Source of the DNA: Actinomycetota bacterium
GTDB taxonomy: Bacteria > Actinomycetota > Thermoleophilia > Gaiellales > Gaiellaceae
Reading direction: 5' to 3'
Length of the DNA stretch: 64,000 nt
Assembly (NCBI GenBank): GCA_003162055.1
Contig: PMNA01000017.1
Location: 129,929 to 193,928 of the forward strand
Shown piece after piece: positions 34,853 to 43,049 of the stretch. A program made the position numbers and the translations under genes. Position 1 is the first letter of the stretch. Every line of letters begins with the position of its first letter. The notes below the pieces were generated by a model that saw only the letters and a list, made by a program, of their open reading frames with translations, searched no databases and had not been told where the DNA came from.

Positions 34853-35314
34853 ATGTCGCGGCGCCTCCTCCTGGTAATCGCAGTCGGAGCTGTCGCCTTG
34901 CTCGCATTCGGGTCGCTGGCCACGGCAAGCTCCAGCAAGACGAGGGTGGGCAAGGACACTTACAGCGACTTCCGCCTGCCCTCGAACAACATCTTCTGCG
35001 CCTACGTCGTCTCGAGCTCGCCGTACGCTAAGTACATCCGCTGCGACATCATGAGCGGGATCAAGCCGAAGCCGACCGGAAAGTGTAAATACGAGGGAAG
35101 TCGCGGCATCAGCGTCGACCTCAACGCGACCGGCCGGGCGACTTTTCCCTGCTCGAGCGACACTGTCTACAACAAGCACGCGAGCAAGCTGGCCTATGGA
35201 AAGACCTGGAACCGCGGTGGTTTTACCTGCAAATCAAAGCTATCCGGACTCACGTGCACAAACCTGAGCAGCCATGGCTTCTTCCTTAGTCGCCAGCACA
35301 GCTATCGCTTCTAA
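34853..35314 (+). CDS. Secreted cysteine-containing protein, DUF6636-like
   Basis: A 153-residue protein with a signal peptide (RRLLLVIAVGAVALLAFG, then ATASSS). The mature domain has the pattern RLPSNNIFCAYV, YIRCDIMSG, KCKYEGSRG, TFPCSSDTVYN, KLAYGKTW, GFTCKSKLSGLTC and SSHGFFLSRQHSYRF, which resembles DUF6636 proteins common in actinobacteria; six Cys probably form three disulfides. Function unknown. It begins 13 bases after the deacetylase stop and probably shares its transcript. Confidence 0.8.
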   Translation: MSRRLLLVIAVGAVALLAFGSLATASSSKTRVGKDTYSDFRLPSNNIFCAYVVSSSPYAKYIRCDIMSGIKPKPTGKCKYEGSRGISVDLNATGRATFPCSSDTVYNKHASKLAYGKTWNRGGFTCKSKLSGLTCTNLSSHGFFLSRQHSYRF

Positions 35315-35401
35315 CTAACGAGTCCTTCGCCTCGCCCGGGCACAAATGGCTCAGTGCGTGAGTGATTTGGTGCGAAACCGGCGCGTTCGCGGCGCGGTTG
35401 G

Positions 35402-35447
35402 TCGATACCGTTTCACGACCCCGCGGATGGGTGGATCAGGCGGGGGG
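35402..35447. repeat. Short intergenic repeat, copy 2 (partner at 11442-11487)
   Basis: Second copy of the 46-base repeat, 41 of 46 identical. It too lies between 3' ends of convergent genes (DUF6636-like and MFS). Nothing else was recognised in 35315-35501. Confidence 0.6.
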
Positions 35448-35501
35448 CAACGAGGCCGAGCACACCACCACACCCGCGATAAAAAGCGCTATCCGGCCCG
35501 C

Positions 35502-36704
35502 CTACTCCTCCCTGGCGACCGGCTCTCGGGCTCGCGCTTTGCTCGGAGCCGCGCTGGCCGCGAGCGGACCGATCGTCGCCATCGCCAGCGCGACTATCCC
35601 GAGCGCAGCCGGGAGCCCAACCAGCTTCGCCGTAGAGCCGATCAAAGGCGGCCCGACCAGAAAGCCGAAATATCCGATTAATGAGACCGAGGCGATGCCG
35701 ATCCCCGGCGGTACATCCGGGCGCGAGCCGGCGGCGCGGAACACGGTTGGGACTACTGCGGCCAAGCCGGTGCCCATTCCGGCGAAGCAGATGATCGCCA
35801 CGACCGGACGCCCGATCAGGAGTGCAGCGGTGAGACTCCCGGCGGCCAAGAACCCACCCGTTCGTATCAGAGCGACAGGCCCGTAGCGCGTGGTCAAGCG
35901 ATCGCCACTCAAACGTCCGACAACCATCATCAGCGAAAAAGCGAAGTAGCCGAGCGCAGCGACGGCCTGGCTCGACCGAAGGGGCTTGTGGATGTAGACG
36001 GCACTCCAGTCGCCCGCCGCGCCCTCGGCGAGAAAACTGATGAAGGCGACGGTGCCGAGTGCGATCAGCTGCCGCGGCGGCTTGACGAAGAAGGGCTGCC
36101 GTTCTTGCGCAACATCGTCGCCGCCGCGAAGCAGGAAGGGACTCAGTAGCAGTCCTCCCACCAGCGCGATGCCGACGACAAGGGAGATGTGCACACGGAG
36201 ATCGAGCATCGCCCAGGCCGCGAGGGCGCCTGTGCCCGAGCCGACAAGTCCGCCGATCGAGTACCAGGCGTGGAAGGAGGACAGGATCGGGCGCCCGTAG
36301 CGCCGCTCGAGCACCAGCCCGTGCGAGTTCATCGCCACGTCCATCACAGCGCTGACTGCGCCGAGCACGAACATGACCACGCTGAGCACGATCAGATTGG
36401 GCGCAAAGGCGATCGGCAGGATCGAGAGGCACCAACAACAAAAGGCGATTCTGGTCGTTCGTCGGCTGCCGAATCGGGTGACGAGCGGCCCGACGAGCGG
36501 CATCGCAATAATCGCGGCCAGCGGCGAGGCGAAGAAGGCAAAGGCCAGCGCGGTAACCGAGAGACCGAGATGGTCCATCAGCGCCGGGATGCGGGTTACC
36601 CAGTTTCCGCCGATCGCCCCGTTGGCGAAGAAGATGTAGGCAACCGCGATCCGCGCCGCGCGCAACCGGCTCGCGTCGTCCTGCTTCTTTACCTGATCGC
36701 TCAA
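35502..36704 (-). CDS. Major facilitator superfamily transporter
   Basis: A 400-residue MFS protein with about 12 helices. Features: FANGAIGGNWVTRIPAL in helix 1, PLVGPLVTRFGSRRTTRI in the loop 2-3 motif region, MDVAMNSHGLVLERRYGRPILSS F in helix 4-5, and EGAAGDWSAVYIH at helix 7. This pattern resembles the YbjJ/FucP-side group of MFS proteins; substrate unknown. The start is TTG at 36704 with GAGGAG about 7 bases upstream. It is separated by 71 bases from the ABC-2 permease operon upstream on the same strand. Confidence 0.87.
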   Translation of the reverse strand: MSDQVKKQDDASRLRAARIAVAYIFFANGAIGGNWVTRIPALMDHLGLSVTALAFAFFASPLAAIIAMPLVGPLVTRFGSRRTTRIAFCCWCLSILPIAFAPNLIVLSVVMFVLGAVSAVMDVAMNSHGLVLERRYGRPILSSFHAWYSIGGLVGSGTGALAAWAMLDLRVHISLVVGIALVGGLLLSPFLLRGGDDVAQERQPFFVKPPRQLIALGTVAFISFLAEGAAGDWSAVYIHKPLRSSQAVAALGYFAFSLMMVVGRLSGDRLTTRYGPVALIRTGGFLAAGSLTAALLIGRPVVAIICFAGMGTGLAAVVPTVFRAAGSRPDVPPGIGIASVSLIGYFGFLVGPPLIGSTAKLVGLPAALGIVALAMATIGPLAASAAPSKARAREPVAREE

Positions 36705-36775
36705 CTCGTGCTCCTCGGGGGAATGAATACTCAGCGCACCAGGCTACAGGCGCGTGCCCGAAAAGCGGAGCCGCG

Positions 36776-37930
36776 TTACGTAGTCAGGACGCGCCTGAGC
36801 CGCCAGGTGGCGAGCGTCAGCAGCACCGCGGCGTAGGCGCCGAGCACCACCACGTCGAGCCACACGTTCGCCAGATTGCCGCCGTTCGAGAGCAGCGTGC
36901 CGAAGGCGTCGTTGGCCCAGGCATGGGGCGTGATGTGCGCGATCTTGCGCATCGTGGCCGGGAAGTACTGGAGCGGCTCCATCGATCCGCCGATCGCGGC
37001 GAAAACGAGCCCGACGATCATCGCGATCGGTCCGGCCTGCTGCGCGCTCGAGCACAACGAGCCGATCAGCACCCCCGCCCCGACCGCGACCAGGCTGAAA
37101 ACCAGGATGATCGCGCCGGTTCCAAACGGATCGCCCCAGTGAACAGAAAAGATGAGCCAGGAAAAGAAAACGATCATCGCCGCCTGGAGCAGGGTGATAA
37201 CCCAGCGCCCGAGCACGATCCCGAGCATGATCTCGCGCGAGGAGCTCGGCGTCGAAAGCATCCGCCGCGCGACGCCGAGGCGGCGCGTCTCGATCAGCCA
37301 GACGGCGCCATTGAGCGCCGACAGGAAGGCGAAGAGAAGCAGCTGAGTGCTCGCGCTCTGTTGAAATTGCCCGCCTCCGGTCGGGTACTTTCCCCCTCCG
37401 GCCGCGAGCAGGCTGACGCCTACTGGCGCGGTAGCCTTGACCGCATTCACCCGCCGGAGCGCACTCTTGAAAGACCTCCCCTGCTCGCTGTGGACGATGC
37501 GGGCGGCAACAAGAGCGCTCCCCTGCGCCGCGACCGACGACTCGAGCGCCACCCGGATCTGCGGTGCTGTCGAATCGGGGCGGGCGAAGTAGCGGATGGT
37601 GACCGCCTTACCTGCCTGCAGGCGCTGGTCGTAGTTGCTTCCGAGCACCAACCCCGCTGACACGTATCCGCGTTCGACGGCCCTCTCGAGACTGCCGAGG
37701 TTGTCGTAGCTCTTTGTATCGAGGCCGGGCTGGTTACCGAGAGTGGCGACGAGCTGGCTGGCCAGCTGCCCCTTCTCCTTCTCGACCACGCCGATACGCG
37801 TGGCAGAGTTCCCGAACGCGACGCCGAGCAGCAGGATCAGGCCCATCGGCATGATCAGCAGGAAGAAGATATTCGCGCGCCAACGAAAGGTTCGCGTCAG
37901 CTCCGTCTTGACGATCGCCAGTACCTTCAC
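36776..37930 (-). CDS. ABC-2 type transporter permease
   Basis: A 384-residue permease with one N-terminal helix (IFFLLIMPMGLILLLGVAFG), a large extracytoplasmic domain (about residues 45-215), and five C-terminal helices, the type fused in YhgE/ABC-2 exporters. MEPLQYFPATMRKIAHITPHAWANDAF is the family hallmark before the last helix. The start overlaps the upstream permease gene by four bases. Together the two permeases and the ATPase at 39093 form a heterodimeric exporter; substrate unknown. Confidence 0.9.
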   Translation of the reverse strand: MKVLAIVKTELTRTFRWRANIFFLLIMPMGLILLLGVAFGNSATRIGVVEKEKGQLASQLVATLGNQPGLDTKSYDNLGSLERAVERGYVSAGLVLGSNYDQRLQAGKAVTIRYFARPDSTAPQIRVALESSVAAQGSALVAARIVHSEQGRSFKSALRRVNAVKATAPVGVSLLAAGGGKYPTGGGQFQQSASTQLLLFAFLSALNGAVWLIETRRLGVARRMLSTPSSSREIMLGIVLGRWVITLLQAAMIVFFSWLIFSVHWGDPFGTGAIILVFSLVAVGAGVLIGSLCSSAQQAGPIAMIVGLVFAAIGGSMEPLQYFPATMRKIAHITPHAWANDAFGTLLSNGGNLANVWLDVVVLGAYAAVLLTLATWRLRRVLTT

Positions 37931-39075
37931 GGCTCGATCAACTTCCTCACACGCACGAGCGCCAGCGCACCGCAGGCGGCGGCGATCGCCAGCAGGACGA
38001 TCGAGGGCTCGACGATCGAGCTCAACGGCTCGCCGCTGGAAAGATCCTGGAGGCCGCTCAAAAACCAGGCATGCGGCGTCATCTTGCTCAGCACAGAGAC
38101 CACGCCGCCGGCCTGAGCCACCGGGAAGAAGGAGCCGCCGAGCATGCCGAGGATGATGCTGACCATCGAGAGCCAGGCATTGGCCTGCTCCTGGGTCTTG
38201 GCGAGGGTGGTCACGAATGCCGTTACGCCGGTCGCGGCGAGCACGGCGCAGACGATCAACACGCCGATCCCGAGCGGATTGCCCCAGTGTGCACCGAGCG
38301 CGTAGTGAGTCGTGAGTGCGAGCACGACCATGCTGGTGAGCCCTATCACGACGCTGGTCAGCGCTTTTGCGCCGACGATCGCGCGGCGCGGAATCGGCGC
38401 CGCCAGCATCCTGGCAAGGGTGCCGTCACGGCGCTCGTCGAGCAGGCTCGAGATCCCGAACTGGACCGCGAAGAAGAGGAAGAAGACCGCCATCGCCGCT
38501 GCGTAGTAGGTCTTCGGATCGAGGTTCTTGCGCGTCGTCGAGGTGTCGCTCACCGCGACGGGTGACCGGAGCGAGCTGCCCTTCTGCGCTATCTGGAGCG
38601 AGCTCGTAGCGTTCCCGAGCGCCCGCGCGGCGAGCTGGATCGTGCGCGCGTAACTGGCATAGGAATCGGATAGGGCCCGCGCTACCAGCGCGCCGACCTG
38701 GTTGTTGCGGTCACCGATCACGTCGATCTGCACCGCAGGCCCGCCCAGGAAGGTGGCCGAGAGCCCGCGCGGGAGAACGATCGCGGCGTCGAGCTTTCCA
38801 TCCTTCACGCGCTTGCGAGCCGAGGCCGCATTCTTTTCCGTATTCAGCTGCACGGGCGCCTGCTCGGCCGTGCTGAAGAATGCGGTCGCGGCCTGGCCGC
38901 GATCGAGGTTCACGACTCCGATCTGGTAGGTCGCGCCCCCCGCCGAGAAACCCGAGATGGTCACGCCCATGGCGAAAGCGAGTGCTAGCGGAGCAACGAA
39001 GGCGACCAGGAAGGCTGAGCGGTCGCGCAGCCGCTGGCGTAAATCCTTGGCAGTGATGAGAAGCGTGGCTCGCAC
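37927..39075 (-). CDS. ABC-2 type transporter permease
   Basis: A 382-residue paralogue of the next gene: helix 1 (SAFLVAFVAPLALAFAMGVTISG), a large outside domain (about 45-205, with ARKRVKDGKLDAAIVLPRG), then five helices and SFFPVAQAGGVVSVLSKMTPHAWFLSG. It lies 17 bases after the ATPase gene and overlaps the second permease by four bases, so ATPase-permease-permease are one operon. Confidence 0.9.
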   Translation of the reverse strand: MRATLLITAKDLRQRLRDRSAFLVAFVAPLALAFAMGVTISGFSAGGATYQIGVVNLDRGQAATAFFSTAEQAPVQLNTEKNAASARKRVKDGKLDAAIVLPRGLSATFLGGPAVQIDVIGDRNNQVGALVARALSDSYASYARTIQLAARALGNATSSLQIAQKGSSLRSPVAVSDTSTTRKNLDPKTYYAAAMAVFFLFFAVQFGISSLLDERRDGTLARMLAAPIPRRAIVGAKALTSVVIGLTSMVVLALTTHYALGAHWGNPLGIGVLIVCAVLAATGVTAFVTTLAKTQEQANAWLSMVSIILGMLGGSFFPVAQAGGVVSVLSKMTPHAWFLSGLQDLSSGEPLSSIVEPSIVLLAIAAACGALALVRVRKLIEP

Positions 39076-39092
39076 CGGGCTAATCCGCCGCT

Positions 39093-40064
39093 TCAGTCGC
39101 GTAGCGCCCGGCCGGTCAGATGGAGGAAGACCGCCTCCAGATTCGGCTCTTCCATCTCGACGCTGTGCACGGTGACGCCGGCGCTGCTCGCGGTAGTCAA
39201 GATCTCGGGCAAGATGGCGCTCGCGCCCTCGACCAGGAGCTCGATCGACTCCTGCCCCACCGAAGCTGCCTCAACGGCGTCGATCTCGGCGCAGGCTTTC
39301 GCGGCCGCCTCGAGATGGCCGCTGCCGGTCAGGTGAACCTTGTCGTGCTCGCCGAGTAGTGCCACTAGCTCCTCGCGCGTTCCCTCCGCCTTCAGCTCGC
39401 CGCGGTCGATGATCCCGACGCGGTCGCAGAGACGCTCCGCCTCTTCCATGTAGTGCGTCGTGTAGAGAACAGCCATGCCCTGCCCGCTCAGCTGCTCGAC
39501 CGACTCGAGGATGGCGTTTCGGCTCTGCGGATCGACGCCGACCGTGGGCTCGTCGAGGATCAGTAGCTTGGGCGAGTGCAAGAGCCCGATGCCGATATTG
39601 AGGCGGCGCTTCATTCCGCCCGAGTACTTCTTAGCCTGGTCGTCGGCGCGCTCACTTAGTCCGATGATCTCGAGCACCTCTTTAACCCGGGCGCGGTTTG
39701 CCTTGCCGCGGAGCCCGTAGAGCTTGACGAAGAAGGAAAGGTTCTCGCGCGCCGTCAGGTCCGGATAGATGGCCAGATCCTGAGGAACGAACCCGATCGC
39801 CGCCTTGGCGGCCACGCTCTTGGTGGTCAGGCGGTTTCCGGCCACGGTCACCTCGCCGGCATCGGCCTCGAGCAACCCGGCGACGATCGAGATGGTCGTC
39901 GTCTTGCCGGCGCCGTTCGGGCCGAGCAGCCCGTAGCTCTCGCCTGGCGCGATCTCGAAACTGACACCGCGAACGGCTTCGATCTCGCCGAAGCGCTTAC
40001 GCAGGCCCTCACAGTGGAGTACCGAGGAGTTTTGTTCTCTGTTCAATAGTCCAGTCCGTACCAT
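39093..40064 (-). CDS. ABC transporter ATP-binding protein
   Basis: A 323-residue ATPase with Walker A GPNGAGKTTT, Q-loop VPQDLAIYPDLTARENLSFF, signature YSGGMKRRLNIGIGLLHSP, Walker B LLILDEPTVGVDPQ and switch TTHYMEEAERLCD. The C-terminal domain ends EEPNLEAVFLHLTGRALRD, as in drug-type exporters. It leads the operon with two ABC-2 permeases. The PadR gene is divergent across a 40-base gap with inverted repeats that cover this gene's start, so PadR repression is likely, as in LmrA-type systems. Confidence 0.94.
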   Translation of the reverse strand: MVRTGLLNREQNSSVLHCEGLRKRFGEIEAVRGVSFEIAPGESYGLLGPNGAGKTTTISIVAGLLEADAGEVTVAGNRLTTKSVAAKAAIGFVPQDLAIYPDLTARENLSFFVKLYGLRGKANRARVKEVLEIIGLSERADDQAKKYSGGMKRRLNIGIGLLHSPKLLILDEPTVGVDPQSRNAILESVEQLSGQGMAVLYTTHYMEEAERLCDRVGIIDRGELKAEGTREELVALLGEHDKVHLTGSGHLEAAAKACAEIDAVEAASVGQESIELLVEGASAILPEILTTASSAGVTVHSVEMEEPNLEAVFLHLTGRALRD

Positions 40065-40078
40065 TGTTATTGAATGGT
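40042..40078. promoter_or_regulatory. Candidate PadR operator between exporter and regulator genes
   Basis: Two interleaved inverted repeats: ACCATT-N7-AATGGT (40060-40078) and TTCAATA (40042-40048) with TATTGAA (40068-40074). They span the exporter ATPase start codon and end 26 bases before the PadR start, so one bound dimer could control both. Confidence 0.45.
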
Positions 40079-40104
40079 GCGGATGATACGGTTAGAAGTA
40101 GACG

Positions 40105-40656
40105 ATGTCAAGATCGACCCTCACTCCGGTTTCGTATCTGGTGCTCGGCTGGCTCGCGGATGGCCCGGCGACACCTTACGACCTGAAGCGTAAGGTCGCT
40201 CACTCAGTCGGGTATTTCTGGAGCTTCCCCCATTCGCAGCTCTATGCGGAGCCGGCGCGACTCGTAGAGCTGGGGCTCCTCGAGGAGGAGCAAGAGCAGA
40301 CGGGGCGCCACCGTCGCGTCTACTCGATAACCGAGACGGGGCGCCGCGCTTTCGAGGATTGGCTTCAAGAACCCAGCTCGGAGATGCCCGAGATTCGCGA
40401 TATCGGTCTACTCAAACTGTTCTTCGGCGAGGCTTTGAGCAGCGAGAGTGTCGTCGCCCTGGCCAGAGCTCAGGAGCAGGCGCACCTCGAGAAACTGTCC
40501 ACCTACGAAGAGCTGGAGCGGACAATCCCGGAAATGGCCACCTTTGGGCGTGCGGCGCTACAGGCGGGCTTTGCCTTCGAGCGCACCTTCATCGAGTTCT
40601 GGAGTGAGATCGCCGCGCACCCACCCACGGCGCCCGGCAACGAACGCTCGAGCTGA
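40105..40656 (+). CDS. PadR-family transcriptional regulator of the adjacent exporter
   Basis: A 183-residue regulator with the N-terminal winged helix (LTPVSYLVLGWLADGPATPYDLKRKV, FSFPHSQLYAEPARLVELGLL, RVYSITETGRRAFEDWL) and a C-terminal all-helical domain (Vir_C type, residues about 95-180) that forms the dimer and ligand surface. This is the larger PadR subtype that typically represses a divergent drug exporter. It has no clear Shine-Dalgarno site (GAAGTAGACG precedes the ATG). Confidence 0.88.
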   Translation: MSRSTLTPVSYLVLGWLADGPATPYDLKRKVAHSVGYFWSFPHSQLYAEPARLVELGLLEEEQEQTGRHRRVYSITETGRRAFEDWLQEPSSEMPEIRDIGLLKLFFGEALSSESVVALARAQEQAHLEKLSTYEELERTIPEMATFGRAALQAGFAFERTFIEFWSEIAAHPPTAPGNERSS

Positions 40657-40682
40657 GCCGCGGCTCCTCGTTCTTCAGACGG

Positions 40683-41522
40683 TTACTCGACCGGATCGAC
40701 GTGCGCCGGATACGAGCCGAAAACCCGCAGCTCGCGAGTGAGGGTGCACATCTCCTCGAGCGTCTCGCTCACGATCGGGTCGAGCGGGAAGCCGGCCAGT
40801 ACGGCGTCGAAGCGGTAGCGCCATGGCGCGCGAGGAATCGGGCGCGAGACGAGCTGCACCAGATCGACCCCGTGGCGATAGAACGGCTCGAGTGCGCGGA
40901 AGAGGGCGCCGGGCCGGTGATCGGTGACGAACGAGAAGGCAAGGCGCCAGTCTTCGCCGTCGCAGTCCAGACGCGTGTACGTGGCCAGCGAAACGAAACG
41001 CGTGTAGGCCTCGGGGTGATCGCCGAGGTCACGAGCAAGGATCTCGAGACCGAGCGAGTGTGCGGCGCGCTCGCTGGCGATGGCGACCTCGCTCGGGTCT
41101 CCCTTTTCGGCGATCTCCTGCGCCGCGCCAACGGTAGTTGCGTTGGCCACCGCAGTGGCCCAGGGAATCGAGGCCAGGAACTGCCGGCACTGATCGAACG
41201 CGATCGGGCGCGAGTGAACGACCTTTATCTCTTCGAGCGGCACCTTCTTGATGCCGACCAGGCAGTGGTGGATGGGAATAACCGTCTGGGCGACGATCGA
41301 GAGCGGCGATTCGTAGAGCAGGTCGTGCGTCTCGGCGACCGGACCGGCCAGCGAGCTCTCGATCGGCAAGACGCCGAAATCCACTTCGCTCCGAGCCACC
41401 GCCTCGGCAACGGCCGAGAAGTTGGGCAACGGCACCAGCTCGGCGTTGTCCGGGAAGAGACGATCGCAAGCCGCGGCACTGTGTGCGCCCTCGCGTCCTG
41501 GATATGCGACACGTACGGTCAT
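40683..41522 (-). CDS. pheA: Prephenate dehydratase
   Basis: Converts prephenate to phenylpyruvate in phenylalanine synthesis. The 279-residue protein has VRVAYPGREGAHSAAA, LPIESSLAGPV, the catalytic TRF region in YTRFVSLA, and a C-terminal ACT domain (LAFSFVTDHRPGALFRALEPF, LVQLVSRPIPRAPWRYRF), the Phe-feedback site. The chorismate mutase part of bifunctional PheA is absent. It follows leuB by 58 bases on the same strand at the tail of the amino-acid block. Confidence 0.93.
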   Translation of the reverse strand: MTVRVAYPGREGAHSAAACDRLFPDNAELVPLPNFSAVAEAVARSEVDFGVLPIESSLAGPVAETHDLLYESPLSIVAQTVIPIHHCLVGIKKVPLEEIKVVHSRPIAFDQCRQFLASIPWATAVANATTVGAAQEIAEKGDPSEVAIASERAAHSLGLEILARDLGDHPEAYTRFVSLATYTRLDCDGEDWRLAFSFVTDHRPGALFRALEPFYRHGVDLVQLVSRPIPRAPWRYRFDAVLAGFPLDPIVSETLEEMCTLTRELRVFGSYPAHVDPVE

Positions 41523-41580
41523 GAACGTAGCCTAGCGGCCTTGAGAAGAGCCAAAAGGAGAATCAAAGAGGCCGTGCACG

Positions 41581-42558
41581 CTAGGCGCTGAGCGCCTCGA
41601 TGACTTTGTCGGTGAACTCGCGCGTGCCGGCCTTGCCGCCAAGGTCGGTAGTGGGCGCCTCGTGAATGGCGACCTCGACCGCCTGAGTGAGCTCGCGCGC
41701 CGCGGCCTCCTCGTCGAAGGCATGCTCGAGCATCATCGCCACCGAGCGCAGCATGGCGGTGGGATTGGCAATTCCCTTTCCGGCGATGTCCGGCGCCGAG
41801 CCGTGCACGGGCTCGAACAGGCCCGGGCCATCGTCTGCCAACGAGGCCGAGGCGGCGAGGCCGAGCCCGCCGGTGACGGCCGCGGCCAGGTCGGAGAGGA
41901 TGTCGCCGAACATGTTCTCGGTCACGATCACGTCGAACTGCTCGGGCGCGCGGGCGATCTGCATCGCCGCGTTGTCGACCAGCATGTACTGCACCTCGAC
42001 GTCCGAATAATCGCTCTTGACGCGCTCGACCACCTGGCGCCAGAAGCGCGAGGTGGCAAGCACGTTCGCCTTGTCGACGCAGGTCAGCCGCTTGCTCCGC
42101 TTCCGCGCCAGCTCGAAGCCGCGCCGGACGATCCGCTCGATCTGAGGCTCCGTGTACTCGCAGGTGTCGAAGACTATTCCGTCTTCGGTGCGCCCGCGCC
42201 GGCCGTAGTAGATGCCTCCCACCAGCTCGCGCACGATCAACAGATCGACCTTGTCGCCATCACTGGAGGGGCGCAGATTCGCGTAGACGTCAAGCGCGCC
42301 GCGCAGCTCGATCAGGCCCTGCTCGGGTCGAACGGCGGCGCCGTCGTACTTCGGCAGACCGATCGCGCCCAGCAAAACGGCGTCCGCCTGCTTGCAGGCC
42401 TCGAGCGTCGCGGCCGGAAGCGGAGTGCCGAACTTGGCGATCGCCTCGCCGCCGAACGGCTGCGTCTCCAACTCGAGCGGTAGCGGCTCGAGCACGCGCA
42501 TCGCGGCCTCCATCACCTCGGGGCCGATCCCGTCTCCCGGTAAACAGACGATTTTCAT
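41581..42558 (-). CDS. leuB: 3-isopropylmalate dehydrogenase
   Basis: Oxidises and decarboxylates 3-isopropylmalate to 2-ketoisocaproate with NAD+. The 325-residue protein has GDGIGPEVMEAAMRVL, the substrate arginines in LRGALDVYANLRP and VRELVGGIYYGRRG, and the metal site NMFGDILSDLAAAVTGGLG, then FEPVHGSAPDIAGKGIANP. Its ATG overlaps the leuD stop as ATGA. Length is slightly short of the usual 350-360, as in several high-GC lineages. Confidence 0.95.
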   Translation of the reverse strand: MKIVCLPGDGIGPEVMEAAMRVLEPLPLELETQPFGGEAIAKFGTPLPAATLEACKQADAVLLGAIGLPKYDGAAVRPEQGLIELRGALDVYANLRPSSDGDKVDLLIVRELVGGIYYGRRGRTEDGIVFDTCEYTEPQIERIVRRGFELARKRSKRLTCVDKANVLATSRFWRQVVERVKSDYSDVEVQYMLVDNAAMQIARAPEQFDVIVTENMFGDILSDLAAAVTGGLGLAASASLADDGPGLFEPVHGSAPDIAGKGIANPTAMLRSVAMMLEHAFDEEAAARELTQAVEVAIHEAPTTDLGGKAGTREFTDKVIEALSA

Positions 42559-43049
42559 GACTGCGCCAGCTTGTGTTGCGCCCAGGGAATCAGGCCACCG
42601 CGCTCGAGCATCTCGAGCATGAACGGCGGAACGGGCGCGGCGACGAACTCCCGGCCGTCCACGGTCACCTTGCCGGCGACCGCGTCAATCGAGATCTCGG
42701 AGCCCGCCTTGGCCGCTTTGGCCGCCTCGGGGCAGCTGATCGCCGGCAGCGCCAGGTTGACGCAGTTGCGATAGAAGATGCGCGCAAAGCTCGAGCCGAT
42801 GACGCAGCGCACGCCCGAGGCCTTCATCGCCAGCGGCACGTGCTCGCGCGAGGAGCCCATGCCGAAGTTCGCGCCCACGATGAGCACCGTGTCGCTCACC
42901 AGCTGGTCGCGCAGCGACGGATCGAGCCCCTCGAACAGATAGGGCTTCATCAGATCGGGGTCGTCGATGTTGAGATAGATGCCCGGGTAGAGGACATCGG
43001 TGTCGATGTTCGTGCCGGGGACGACGACGGCTTTACCGGAGACGATCAC
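42555..43049 (-). CDS. leuD: 3-isopropylmalate dehydratase small subunit
   Basis: Swivelling domain of isopropylmalate isomerase. The 164-residue protein begins VIVSGKAVVVPGTNIDTDVLYPG and has GANFGMGSSREHVPLAMKASG and FARIFYRNCVNLALPAI, all family hallmarks; its length fits the short two-subunit type. I start at the GTG at 43049, which overlaps the leuC stop as GTGA; the open frame running much further upstream is only an overprint of leuC. Coupled to leuC and leuB by four-base overlaps. Confidence 0.95.
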   Translation of the reverse strand: MIVSGKAVVVPGTNIDTDVLYPGIYLNIDDPDLMKPYLFEGLDPSLRDQLVSDTVLIVGANFGMGSSREHVPLAMKASGVRCVIGSSFARIFYRNCVNLALPAISCPEAAKAAKAGSEISIDAVAGKVTVDGREFVAAPVPPFMLEMLERGGLIPWAQHKLAQS

